A DNA stretch of 64,000 bases, from contig NZ_JACHJY010000009.1 in assembly GCF_014203895.1 (NCBI RefSeq), positions 248,001 through 312,000 on the forward strand, written 5' to 3'. Source of the stretch: Streptomyces nymphaeiformis (lineage in GTDB: Bacteria > Actinomycetota > Actinomycetes > Streptomycetales > Streptomycetaceae). The notes below the pieces were generated by a model. The model searched no databases, was not told the DNA's origin, and worked only from the letters and a program-made list of their open reading frames with translations. Below are positions 7,255 to 15,202 of this stretch, piece by piece (positions within the stretch are counted from its first letter, which is position 1; every line of letters starts with the position of its first letter). Made by a program: the position numbers and the translations under genes.

Positions 7255-10200
7255 TCACTTGGCCAGGACGATCAGGACGATCGCGACCACCAGGCCGCCG
7301 ATCAGGAGCGCGGCCCGGCGCAGGAAGCGTTGGGTGTAGCCGTTGCCGAGGTCGTCCGGCCGCTCCGGTTCCGGTGGAGGGCTCGGGCGGGGCGCGGTGC
7401 GGGGCAGGCCGTACGCCTCCTTCAGGAGCGTCAGCCAGACGGCGTCCGGGAGGCCGGGGCTCTCGCCGTCGACGATCAGCCAGAACGCCTCGCGGGCGGA
7501 CGGCGCCGGGCTGGTACGGAGCCGCGCGAGCAGCTCCGCGACCGTGCCGACCGGGGCGTCGCCGCCGGCGAGCAGCGGGCGGACGGCCCAGCGGTGCAGC
7601 TCGGCGGCGTTCGCCGCGCGCTGCTCCTCGGGGGGCTCGGAGGGGTCGTCGCGGGCGTTCGACGGCGGGACGGCCCACAGCTCCCGGGCGATGGCCACCT
7701 CGCAGAGCTCCCGGCGCATCGGATGGCCCCAGGACGGCAGGCGCCGGGCGATCTCCCGGACCAGTTCGGTGACGACGGCGTACGCCTGCGGCCGGCGCAA
7801 CGCGGCGAGCAGCTCGCGGCTCCCGGCCCGGACGACGAGCTCCCGGGCCTCCTCCACGCTCCGCGCGGTCGGCAGCTTGTGCACGAGCGAGGTCTCGACC
7901 TCCCGCCCCTGCTTCCGCCGCCGCACCCCTTTACCGGGCCTGGTCCACTGCGGCCCGACACGGGGCAGATCGGGACGGGGGTGGGCGAGGGCACCGCCGT
8001 GGGCCTGCTCGGCGGGCGGGACGTCGGGTACGGGAGCGGGGGGAGTCACGGGCGGCGGCGGGGGCTCGGGGGCGGAGGCGGGTGCGGGTCGGCTCTGGTC
8101 GGACGGCCGCTCGGCTGCGTTTCCGTCCGAGCGGCCGGAGGACCAGGACGACGCCCCACGCGGCTCGGCGAGCTCCGGATGCCGGCCCGGCCGAGGCGGC
8201 GGCTCCGCCGGACCGGCCCGGTCGGGCCGGACGGCCGGGTCCGGATCCGGACCCGCCGCTCCGGAGGCATCGGTCCACGGCCCCGGGGAGTCCGGGTACG
8301 GAGAACGGACCGGGTCGGGGCGCACGTCACCGGACGGCTCGGGGCGCTGGGGCTCCGGGGTGCTGGGGTGACGGGGGGCAGAGATGCCGGGGTGCCGGGA
8401 GTCCGGGGTGCCCTGTTGCCAGGGGTCAGAGGTGCCGGAGTGCCGGGAATCCGAGGCGCCCTGCTGCCGGGAGTCAGAGGTGCCGGGGTGCCGGGGGTCA
8501 GAGGTGCCGGAGTGCCGGGGGTCAGAGGTGCCGGAGTGCCGGGAATCCGAGGTGCCGGAGTGCCGGGAATCCGAGGTGCCCTGTTGCCAGGGGTCAGAGG
8601 TGCCGGAGTGCCGGGAGCCCGAGGTGCCGGAGTGCCGGGAATCCGAGGCGCCCTGCTGCCGGGGGTCAGAGGTGCCGGAGTGCCGGGGGCTGGGACTGTC
8701 CTGCTCCCGAGGGTCCGGCACGGTCCGGTCCCGAGGACCGGCAGAGGGCCGGTCCCGAGGGTCCGAGGGGCTCGGCCCCCAGGGGCCCGACGAGCCCTCG
8801 TCCCAAGGGCTCGGAGCCCCCTGATCCCGAGGCTCCGGAGTCCCCGGGTCCCGACGATCCGAGCCCGCCTGATCCCGGCGGCCCTGGCCGCCCTCGCGCC
8901 CGGCGTCCCCCGCACCCCCGCCACGGGGGTCCAGTGTGGCCCGGTCCCAAGGGCCGGAGGCACTCTCGCCCCGGGAGCCGGCGACACCCTGGTCCCGGGA
9001 CTCCGGTGAGATCGGATGCCGGGCCTCCGGAGCGCCCTCGTCCCAAGAGCCGGGCGCGCCCTGGCCCCGGGACTCCGGTGAGACCGGATGCCGGGCCTCC
9101 GGAGCGCCCTCGTCCCAAGAGCCGGGCGCGCCCTGGCCCCGGGCACCCGGCGCGGGCCGGTTCCGAGGCCCCGGGGCCGGGCGGTTGCGAGGCCCCGGTG
9201 TGGGCCCGGCGGCCTCGCCCCACGGGTCTGGCGTGCGCCGGTCGGCCTCGTCACGGGGGCCAGGGGCTCCCTGGGAGCCGGTGTCCTGGCCCCAGGGGCC
9301 CCGCGCCCCCTGGTCCCCACCGCCCGGCGCCCGCCGGTTCCCCGTCTCCGGCCCCGGCTGCCCCCTCCGCCGCGGCCCCGACGTGCGGGAGTCCGTTGCG
9401 TCCAGGTGGTCGGCCGCTCGGGTGGCCGCGTCCAGGAGGGGGCCGCCGTAGGTGGTGGCGGCGGTGCGGAGGGCTCTGCCGACCACGCGGTCGCGGCCCT
9501 TCTCCTCGAGTTCCCACAGGTGGTGGCGGACGAGGCGGGCCGCGACCTCCTCCGCCCGGTCGCCGCACCGCTCGCGCGGGTCGACGCGGCGTCGTTCCGT
9601 GTTGCGGCTCGCCGCGCCGGACCAGCGGCCGACGAACGCGAAGCGGAGCGACGGCAGTTCGAGCGTGTCGTGGGTGGCGAAGGTCCAGGGGCGTTTGGTG
9701 AGCGCCCCGAGCATGCTGTGCAGCCCCCACAGCACGGGGCAGGCGGTGTCGCCCCGTTCGTCGAGGACGGTGAACAGCTCGTCGGGGTGACGAAGGAACT
9801 CCGCCACCGCGCCGACGAGTTCGTCGGAGGCGTACGGAAGCAGCCGGTCGAGCTCCACGAGGCCACGGCGGCTCGCCGCGGGGACGACGGCCTCCGCCGG
9901 GACCACCGGCAGCCGCCCCCGCGCCCGGGTCGCGTTCGCGGCGGTGGCACCGTCCCAGTCCCAGCGGTGCAGCCCGAGGCAGACCGCGGGACCGAGGAGG
10001 GCGGGCGCGCCGACGAGGGCGTGGCAGAGCACGGACGTACGGCCGTCGGCGTCCATGAAGGGCACGCGCCGCACCAGCATCACGTAGTCGCGCCGCCGCA
10101 GCCGGATCAGGGCCGGCCGGGTCTCCTCCCCGGCGGCCCGCAGGACGGGGCCGGAGACCTGGAAGAGGGTCTCGGTCTCGTCGCGGGCCCCGGACCAGGC

Positions 10201-10287
10201 GACCGGCCCGAAGCCGGTGTTGCCGGTGAGGTTCTCGCTGTCCCAGCGGAAGACGATCTGGTCGAGTTCGTTCTCCGTCCGCGTCAT
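7255..10287 (-). CDS. GTPase-associated protein (GAP1-like), repeat linker, C-terminal tail anchor
   Basis: The last gene of the ten-gene operon encodes about 1010 residues in three parts. Residues 1-320 are folded and contain 'FRWDSENLTGNTGFGPVAW' and 'GRTSVLCHALVG', which recall the N-terminal module of GAP1 proteins encoded next to TRAFAC GTPases in actinobacterial conflict loci. Residues about 330-720 are a low-complexity Pro/Gly/Ser/Asp/Arg linker built from tandem DNA repeats. Residues 740-970 are helical and acidic. A single hydrophobic segment (about 990-1010, AALLIGGLVVAIVLIVLA) ends the protein, so it should be tail-anchored with the bulk in the cytosol. The start ATG 10287 overlaps the GTPase stop (ATGA). 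It is probably a partner or regulator of that GTPase. The family name is a moderate-confidence call. Confidence 0.6.
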   Translation of the reverse strand: MTRTENELDQIVFRWDSENLTGNTGFGPVAWSGARDETETLFQVSGPVLRAAGEETRPALIRLRRRDYVMLVRRVPFMDADGRTSVLCHALVGAPALLGPAVCLGLHRWDWDGATAANATRARGRLPVVPAEAVVPAASRRGLVELDRLLPYASDELVGAVAEFLRHPDELFTVLDERGDTACPVLWGLHSMLGALTKRPWTFATHDTLELPSLRFAFVGRWSGAASRNTERRRVDPRERCGDRAEEVAARLVRHHLWELEEKGRDRVVGRALRTAATTYGGPLLDAATRAADHLDATDSRTSGPRRRGQPGPETGNRRAPGGGDQGARGPWGQDTGSQGAPGPRDEADRRTPDPWGEAAGPTPGPRNRPAPGPRNRPAPGARGQGAPGSWDEGAPEARHPVSPESRGQGAPGSWDEGAPEARHPISPESRDQGVAGSRGESASGPWDRATLDPRGGGAGDAGREGGQGRRDQAGSDRRDPGTPEPRDQGAPSPWDEGSSGPWGPSPSDPRDRPSAGPRDRTVPDPREQDSPSPRHSGTSDPRQQGASDSRHSGTSGSRHSGTSDPWQQGTSDSRHSGTSDSRHSGTSDPRHSGTSDPRHPGTSDSRQQGASDSRHSGTSDPWQQGTPDSRHPGISAPRHPSTPEPQRPEPSGDVRPDPVRSPYPDSPGPWTDASGAAGPDPDPAVRPDRAGPAEPPPRPGRHPELAEPRGASSWSSGRSDGNAAERPSDQSRPAPASAPEPPPPPVTPPAPVPDVPPAEQAHGGALAHPRPDLPRVGPQWTRPGKGVRRRKQGREVETSLVHKLPTARSVEEARELVVRAGSRELLAALRRPQAYAVVTELVREIARRLPSWGHPMRRELCEVAIARELWAVPPSNARDDPSEPPEEQRAANAAELHRWAVRPLLAGGDAPVGTVAELLARLRTSPAPSAREAFWLIVDGESPGLPDAVWLTLLKEAYGLPRTAPRPSPPPEPERPDDLGNGYTQRFLRRAALLIGGLVVAIVLIVLAK
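8381..8692. repeat. Thirteen tandem 24-bp repeats in the GAP1-like gene
   Basis: Units start every 24 bp (8381, 8405, 8429 and so on to 8669). A common unit is GAGGTGCCGGAGTGCC followed by GGGAATCC or GGGGGTCA. On the coding strand each unit gives an octapeptide such as GTSDSRHS or GTSDPRHS. Some units swap in a 'CAACAG' variant (QQG). The array stays in frame, so copy number can vary without destroying the protein. Confidence 0.9.
9000..9143. repeat. Two 72-bp direct repeats in the GAP1-like gene
   Basis: The segment beginning CTCCGGTGAG at 9001 recurs at 9073 with only a few differences. Each copy encodes a 24-residue unit containing 'SWDEGAPEARHP'. Together with the 24-bp array it makes up much of the long flexible linker. 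Confidence 0.85.
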
Positions 10288-12650
10288 CGGACGATCCCCT
10301 CCATAGGTTCCGCCCCGGGCAGCAGCCCGCAGTGGGCGAAGAGCGACAGCAGCGGCGCGAGGACCCGGCGCGGCCGGGCCCCGTGCGGGAATCGGTCGCC
10401 GCGCGCCTGCCCGCCGGTCGCGGCGACGAAGTGCAGGGTGCAGTCGGCGCAGTCGTCGAAGGGCTTGAGCCAGGCGGCACTGGCGTGTTGGGCGAGGAAC
10501 GCGTACGCGTCCCGGCTCTCCGCCCGGAGCGCCTCGGGGTCGTGGCGGCCGGGCAGGGCCCGGCCGAGCCAGCGGTAGACGGCCGGTTCGAAGCGGACGA
10601 GGTCGCTCTTGTTGACGGCGAGCGCGGCGGGCGCGGCGACGAGGCCGCCGCGCTGCCGGGGGATGCGGTTGAGGACGGTGGTGAAGGCCTCGTCGCCGAG
10701 GTCGCGCCGCCGCAGCCCGCTCTGTTCGCGTACCGGGTCGAGGCCGGGCAGCCGGAGGGCGCGCAGCGGGTCCAGGACGAAGATGAAGGCGTCGACCCCC
10801 ATGAGGAAGCGGCCGACCTCCCCGTCCTGGGCGAGGTCCTCGCCCGCGAGGTCGAAGAAGACGACGGGGCGGGGCGGCGCGCCGCCCGCCGAGACGAGCA
10901 GGCCGTCGGCGAAGCGCGCGAAGGTCTGCTGTCCGGTCCGGCCGAGCTGCTGCCCCTCCTTGAGCCTCTGGACCCGCTCGCGCACGAACGTGCGGTGCGC
11001 TTCGGGGTTGAGGGGCCGGCATTTGAGTCCGTACGGTTCCAGGCCGCCGAGTTCGACCTCGCCGAGCATGGCGGCGAGGAGGTGGGTCTTGCCGACGGAG
11101 GAGCTGCCGACCAGGGCGACGGAGAGCGGTTCGCCGTTGGTGAGGTAGGGGACGGGGAGTTCGTGCTCCTCGTCGCCGTCCACGGTGTGCGGGCACAGGT
11201 GGTAGGCCTTGCGCAGGGCGTCCGCGACGTGGCCGGGGCGGCGTTCGGCGCTGAGGTCGAGCGGGATCCGGTTGCCCTTGGCGTCGATGGTGACGAGCAG
11301 CCGCTCGTCGTACTCGACGGGGAGCAGGCAGTGCGGGCACATGCGGCTGCGCGACGGCGGGGGCGCGGCCGGTTCGGGCGGTACGGCGGGGGCCGTGGGG
11401 CGGGAGGACTCGCCGCCGCCGAAGATCCGGTCCCGGAGGGTGGGGCGCCCCGGCCGCGGTGGCGGCGGGGGCGGTTCCTCCGCTTCCACGGGGAGCGGGG
11501 CGCCGCCCGTGGCCGCGCGTTTCCTGGCGATCTGCCGGTCGTACTCGGCACGCCACCGGTGGTGCGGGTCGACCGCCCCGCTGCCGGAGGCGAGGGGGTC
11601 GGGGACGTGCAGGAGCCGCAGCAGCTCGGCCGGCCGGGGCCGGTCCGCCGCGCGCGCGGCGAAGAACCCGCTCTGTCCGAGGGCGGCGAGCCGCCGGTAG
11701 TCGGCGAGGTCGGCCGGAGGTCCCTCGCCCCGGTCGGGGCGGCCGGCGAGCAGGTAGTAGGCGAGTTCGGCGACGGACCACAGGTCGTCGCGCGGGTCGG
11801 CGGCGCCGTGGCCCGCGCGCTGCTCGGGCGAGGCCCAGGGGGCGCCGCCGAAGGGCTCGCGGGCCTCCCCGGCGCGCTGCGCCGCGTACGGTTCGCAGAG
11901 CCGGATCCGGGAGCCGTCCCACCGTACGGTGTCGGGCGCGATGGCCCGGTGCACGAGGCCGGACTCGGCCAGGAGCCGTACGGCCATGGCGAGTTGGCCG
12001 GTGATGCGCTCCTGGTCCTCGGCGCCGAGGCGCCCGGCCCAGTCGGACAGCGGCCGGCCGGCCGGCGGCCGGTACAGCACGAAGGGCTCGGGGGCGGTCA
12101 GGTCGAAGCCGACGATCCTGGCGAAGACCGCGCCGAACTTCGCGCCGCCGTAGCGCCGTTCGAGGGCGACGGCGGCCTCCACCTCCCGTTCCAGGAGGGC
12201 GTACGCCTGCGGGTCGCCCTGTGCGGACGGCGCCAGGCGGTACTGGAGGACGTGCGCGCCCGCGCCGAGGGTCGCCCGGCGCGCGAGGACGCCGGGACGG
12301 CCTGGCGGCCGGTGGTCCTCGCCGTAGCGCACGGCGAAACGCGCCGGCACCTCCCAGGGGGTGAGGAACTCCAGCTCCTGGTAGTACGGATGGGTCGGCG
12401 TGGTCGGCTCGCTCAGGTGGTCGGGGTGCTCCGGGCCGAGCGGCTGGTTCGGGTCGCCCGAATGGTTCGGGTCGCCCACGGGGTCCGGGCCGGGCGGCTG
12501 GTCCGGCCCGAAGGACTGGTCCGGGTACCCCTGGCCCGTCGGACGACTCGGGTCGCTCGGACGGTTCTGGTACGCCGGGTGGTCCGCGTCATCCCGACGG
12601 TTCGGGTCGCTCGGGTCGCTCGGATGGTTCGGGTGGTTCGGGTCGGTCAC
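10284..12650 (-). CDS. Pseudokinase fused to a zinc-ribbon TRAFAC-type GTPase
   Basis: The 788-residue protein starts at GTG 12650, overlapping the previous stop (GTGA). Residues 1-85 are Asn/Pro/Asp-rich and disordered. Residues about 95-345 have a protein-kinase fold, but the catalytic loop reads HRAIAPDT instead of HRDxKPxN and the DFG site reads CEP, so catalysis should be lost. Near residue 437 is a zinc ribbon (CPHC, then LCPH). From residue 480 comes a P-loop GTPase: Walker A GSSSVGKTHL (about 510), switch II DLAGED (about 598) and the guanine-specificity motif NKSD (about 682). The GTPase is probably active, and the pseudokinase may bind ligands or partners. The downstream GAP1-like gene overlaps its stop, which supports a shared complex. 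Confidence 0.75.
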   Translation of the reverse strand: MTDPNHPNHPSDPSDPNRRDDADHPAYQNRPSDPSRPTGQGYPDQSFGPDQPPGPDPVGDPNHSGDPNQPLGPEHPDHLSEPTTPTHPYYQELEFLTPWEVPARFAVRYGEDHRPPGRPGVLARRATLGAGAHVLQYRLAPSAQGDPQAYALLEREVEAAVALERRYGGAKFGAVFARIVGFDLTAPEPFVLYRPPAGRPLSDWAGRLGAEDQERITGQLAMAVRLLAESGLVHRAIAPDTVRWDGSRIRLCEPYAAQRAGEAREPFGGAPWASPEQRAGHGAADPRDDLWSVAELAYYLLAGRPDRGEGPPADLADYRRLAALGQSGFFAARAADRPRPAELLRLLHVPDPLASGSGAVDPHHRWRAEYDRQIARKRAATGGAPLPVEAEEPPPPPPRPGRPTLRDRIFGGGESSRPTAPAVPPEPAAPPPSRSRMCPHCLLPVEYDERLLVTIDAKGNRIPLDLSAERRPGHVADALRKAYHLCPHTVDGDEEHELPVPYLTNGEPLSVALVGSSSVGKTHLLAAMLGEVELGGLEPYGLKCRPLNPEAHRTFVRERVQRLKEGQQLGRTGQQTFARFADGLLVSAGGAPPRPVVFFDLAGEDLAQDGEVGRFLMGVDAFIFVLDPLRALRLPGLDPVREQSGLRRRDLGDEAFTTVLNRIPRQRGGLVAAPAALAVNKSDLVRFEPAVYRWLGRALPGRHDPEALRAESRDAYAFLAQHASAAWLKPFDDCADCTLHFVAATGGQARGDRFPHGARPRRVLAPLLSLFAHCGLLPGAEPMEGIVR

Positions 12651-15202
12651 GGTTCTCCCGCCTCCTCGGCGCGGACGGTGTGCACGACGCCCGCGCGCAG
12701 CGGTACGAGGCGGAGGATTCCGGCGTGCCGGCCCGCGCCGGTCCACACCACGTCCTCGGCGGTGCCCCGCCAGATGTCGTCCCCGGCGGCGCCGCGCCGC
12801 ATCGCCTCGGGCACGAAGCGGACCTGGCGGGCGGACAGCGGATCGTGGGAGAGCAGCCGCAGGTGCTCGGGGCCGCACAGCACGGCCGTACGGCCGGGGT
12901 CGTCCTCCGCCAGGAGCAGCCGGGCCACCGCGTCGGCGGCGACCCCGGTGAGCCGGGCCGCGTCGGGCCGGTCGGAGCGGTCGGTGAACGCCGCGAGGGA
13001 GGTGAGCGCGTCGGGGTCGCGGAGGCCCTCGTACCGCGGCGGCGGCGAGGCGGCCACGTCCCGCTCCAGGCGGAGCCGGGTCTCGTCCAGGAGCTCCGCG
13101 AGCAGCTGCTCGTGGCCGGCCCGCGCGAGGGCGCCCGGGTCGCGCTCGATGCCCGCCCAGCAGCGGTCGAGGATCAGGACGGTCCCGGCGACGAGGTCGC
13201 CGACGAGGGTGTCGACGAGCGCGGGGCCCCCGTCCCCGTACCGCCGTTCCAGCCAGCCGGGCGCGGGGCCGGACAGCGGCCCTTCGGCGGGGACCCCGGG
13301 GTCTCGGTCGAAGGAGCCGGAGGGAGAGGCGTGCGGAGGAGCGGCCGGCTCGGCCGCCGGGGGCGGTCCTTCGGACCAGAGGTCGTCCTCCGCCCCGTCG
13401 CCCCAGGCCTCCGCCGACTCCCCCCAGTCGTCCGCGTCGTCGCTCCAGTCCTCCCAGCTCCAGGACGCCGCACCGGTCTCCCGGGGCGGGGACGGTTCGT
13501 CCTCTCGCCGCTCGTCCTCGCGCGCCGGGCGCGGCTGTCCGTGCGTGTCGGCGGTCTCCGCGAGGCCCCTGAGCAGTCCGGCGACGGCTCCCGCCCCGGC
13601 CGAGCAGTGGTGCCGCACCTCGGCGAAGAGCCAGTCGTGCACGGCGGTCGTGACCACGAGGTCCTGGATCTCCCGCAGGATCCGCCAGGCCTCCTCCGGG
13701 TCCGCGCGCGCCCACCAGTCGTCCACGGCCCGGGTCCAGTCCCGCAGCGCGAGCAGCACGACGGCCGCCACGGCCACGGTCGCCGCCACGGCCCCCGCCC
13801 AGACGGGCAGGCCCAGGAACTGGCCGAGGCCCGCCCCGACGAGACCGCCGAGCAGCCCGCCGAAGAGCCGCGGCGCGGCTCCCGTGGCGCCGCCGCCGTC
13901 GATCCGCCCGTCGGGCGAGCGGTTGGGCCGGCGCCGCAGCATCAGGTGGGCGAGCCCGGCGGCGAGGACGCCGACGGCCGGACCGAGGACCCAGCCGAGC
14001 ACCGGCCATACCCCGGCGAGCAGCGCCAGGAGCCCGGTCACGGCGAAGGCGACGGGCCGCGAACCGCCCGCGGTGAAGGGGTACGAGGCGCCGAGGCGCC
14101 GCAGCCGCTCGGGGCCGCAGATCGCGTCGAGCCGGGCGAGCCGGGCCGCGCTGCCCACGGGCGCGGTGCGCGCGGAGAGGGCGGAAAGGCGCGCCGCGAC
14201 GGACCGCAGCGGCAGCCCCTTGCCGATCAGGTCGTGGGTGAGGTCGCGCAGCGCCGGGACGATCCCGGCCCGCGAGATCTCCCGTGGCAGCTCCGGGAGT
14301 TCGATCCCCCGCTCGCGCAGCACGCCCCGGTGCTCGGCGGTGAGCCGGGTGCCGCCGGCCGCGCCGAACGCGTCCGCGACGGCGGTGCGGAACCGGTCCA
14401 GCTCCGCCGCCACCCGCTCGACGTCCCCCGGCAGGTCGACGCCCCGGCCCGCCCCGGTGAGCAGGCCGGCCGGGCCCCGGACCCGGTGGTAGCCGTCGAC
14501 GGCCTCCCCGACGGCCGCGTCGCAGGCGGCGAGCCTGGCGCCCGCCCGGCCCTGGAGCGGCAGCCACGCGTGCCCGGACAGGGAGCGCGGCACGCCCTCG
14601 TCGAGGAGCAGCGCGAGCGCGGCCGGCACCTGCTCGGCGGAGACGTTCCCGGCCGGGACGTCGGGCCCTGCCAGGCCCTCCACCGCCTGCCGCCAGGCAC
14701 GTGCCCGGGCCTCGTCGGTCAGGTCGTGCTCCAGGACCCGCACGGCGGGCACGGCGACGCCGTGCACCACCTCGCCGAGCGCGCGCAGGACGGCGTCGAA
14801 GACCTCCGGTGTGGACAGGACGTCGACGAGCGGGCGCAGCACGGCCTCGCCCGGGACGCCGTCCTCCGTGGAGTCGAAGACCCACAGGACGCCGGCGGCG
14901 GGCGGGCGGAGGGTGAGGGAGCGGTTGAGGGTCCGCTCTCCCCGGGCGCCGACCGCCAGGCACACGATGTGCGCGGGGCCGTACGAGGAGAGACGCTCGT
15001 ACAGCAGTTGGTGGGCGACGAGCCGGTCGGCCTCGTCGACGACGAGGAACCGCCGCTCGCCGCCGGGCTGCGGGACGTCCAGGGCCGCACGGACGGCGGC
15101 CTCGGAGTCGTACGCCCCGGCCGTCGGCGTCCGCAGGTCGATGCAGACGGCGTGGCCCGGCATCGGCCGCTCGGGCAGGACGGGCTGGACTCGCGGGCTC
15201 AC
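12647..15202 (-). CDS. Large membrane protein of unknown function in the tubulin/GTPase operon
   Basis: I do not recognise the family. The 851-residue protein has a cytosolic N-terminal region (1-380) including 'RRFLVVDEADRLV' and a 'GVLWVFDSTEDG' strand, which look like parts of an alpha/beta fold without a P-loop. Two hydrophobic hairpins (about 386-420 and 447-487) separated by a basic loop (MLRRRPNRS) predict four membrane helices. The C-terminal half is soluble, with an acidic Trp/Asp/Glu-rich stretch (residues 580-625, WSWEDWSDDADDW). Its start ATG 15202 overlaps the tubulin-like gene's stop, and its own stop overlaps the GTPase start. This makes it a fixed member of the operon, probably the membrane platform for the GTPase module. 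Confidence 0.6.
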   Translation of the reverse strand: MSPRVQPVLPERPMPGHAVCIDLRTPTAGAYDSEAAVRAALDVPQPGGERRFLVVDEADRLVAHQLLYERLSSYGPAHIVCLAVGARGERTLNRSLTLRPPAAGVLWVFDSTEDGVPGEAVLRPLVDVLSTPEVFDAVLRALGEVVHGVAVPAVRVLEHDLTDEARARAWRQAVEGLAGPDVPAGNVSAEQVPAALALLLDEGVPRSLSGHAWLPLQGRAGARLAACDAAVGEAVDGYHRVRGPAGLLTGAGRGVDLPGDVERVAAELDRFRTAVADAFGAAGGTRLTAEHRGVLRERGIELPELPREISRAGIVPALRDLTHDLIGKGLPLRSVAARLSALSARTAPVGSAARLARLDAICGPERLRRLGASYPFTAGGSRPVAFAVTGLLALLAGVWPVLGWVLGPAVGVLAAGLAHLMLRRRPNRSPDGRIDGGGATGAAPRLFGGLLGGLVGAGLGQFLGLPVWAGAVAATVAVAAVVLLALRDWTRAVDDWWARADPEEAWRILREIQDLVVTTAVHDWLFAEVRHHCSAGAGAVAGLLRGLAETADTHGQPRPAREDERREDEPSPPRETGAASWSWEDWSDDADDWGESAEAWGDGAEDDLWSEGPPPAAEPAAPPHASPSGSFDRDPGVPAEGPLSGPAPGWLERRYGDGGPALVDTLVGDLVAGTVLILDRCWAGIERDPGALARAGHEQLLAELLDETRLRLERDVAASPPPRYEGLRDPDALTSLAAFTDRSDRPDAARLTGVAADAVARLLLAEDDPGRTAVLCGPEHLRLLSHDPLSARQVRFVPEAMRRGAAGDDIWRGTAEDVVWTGAGRHAGILRLVPLRAGVVHTVRAEEAGEP

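Noticed and set aside
8381..8692. Regular 24-bp repeats that could be taken for a CRISPR array
   Set aside because: There are no unique spacers, the repeats are directly adjacent, and they stay in frame inside a long coding sequence.
10332..14492. A 1386-codon plus-strand open frame across the operon
   Set aside because: It runs antisense to two genes with clear motifs (GTPase, membrane protein) and shows only composition-driven sequence.
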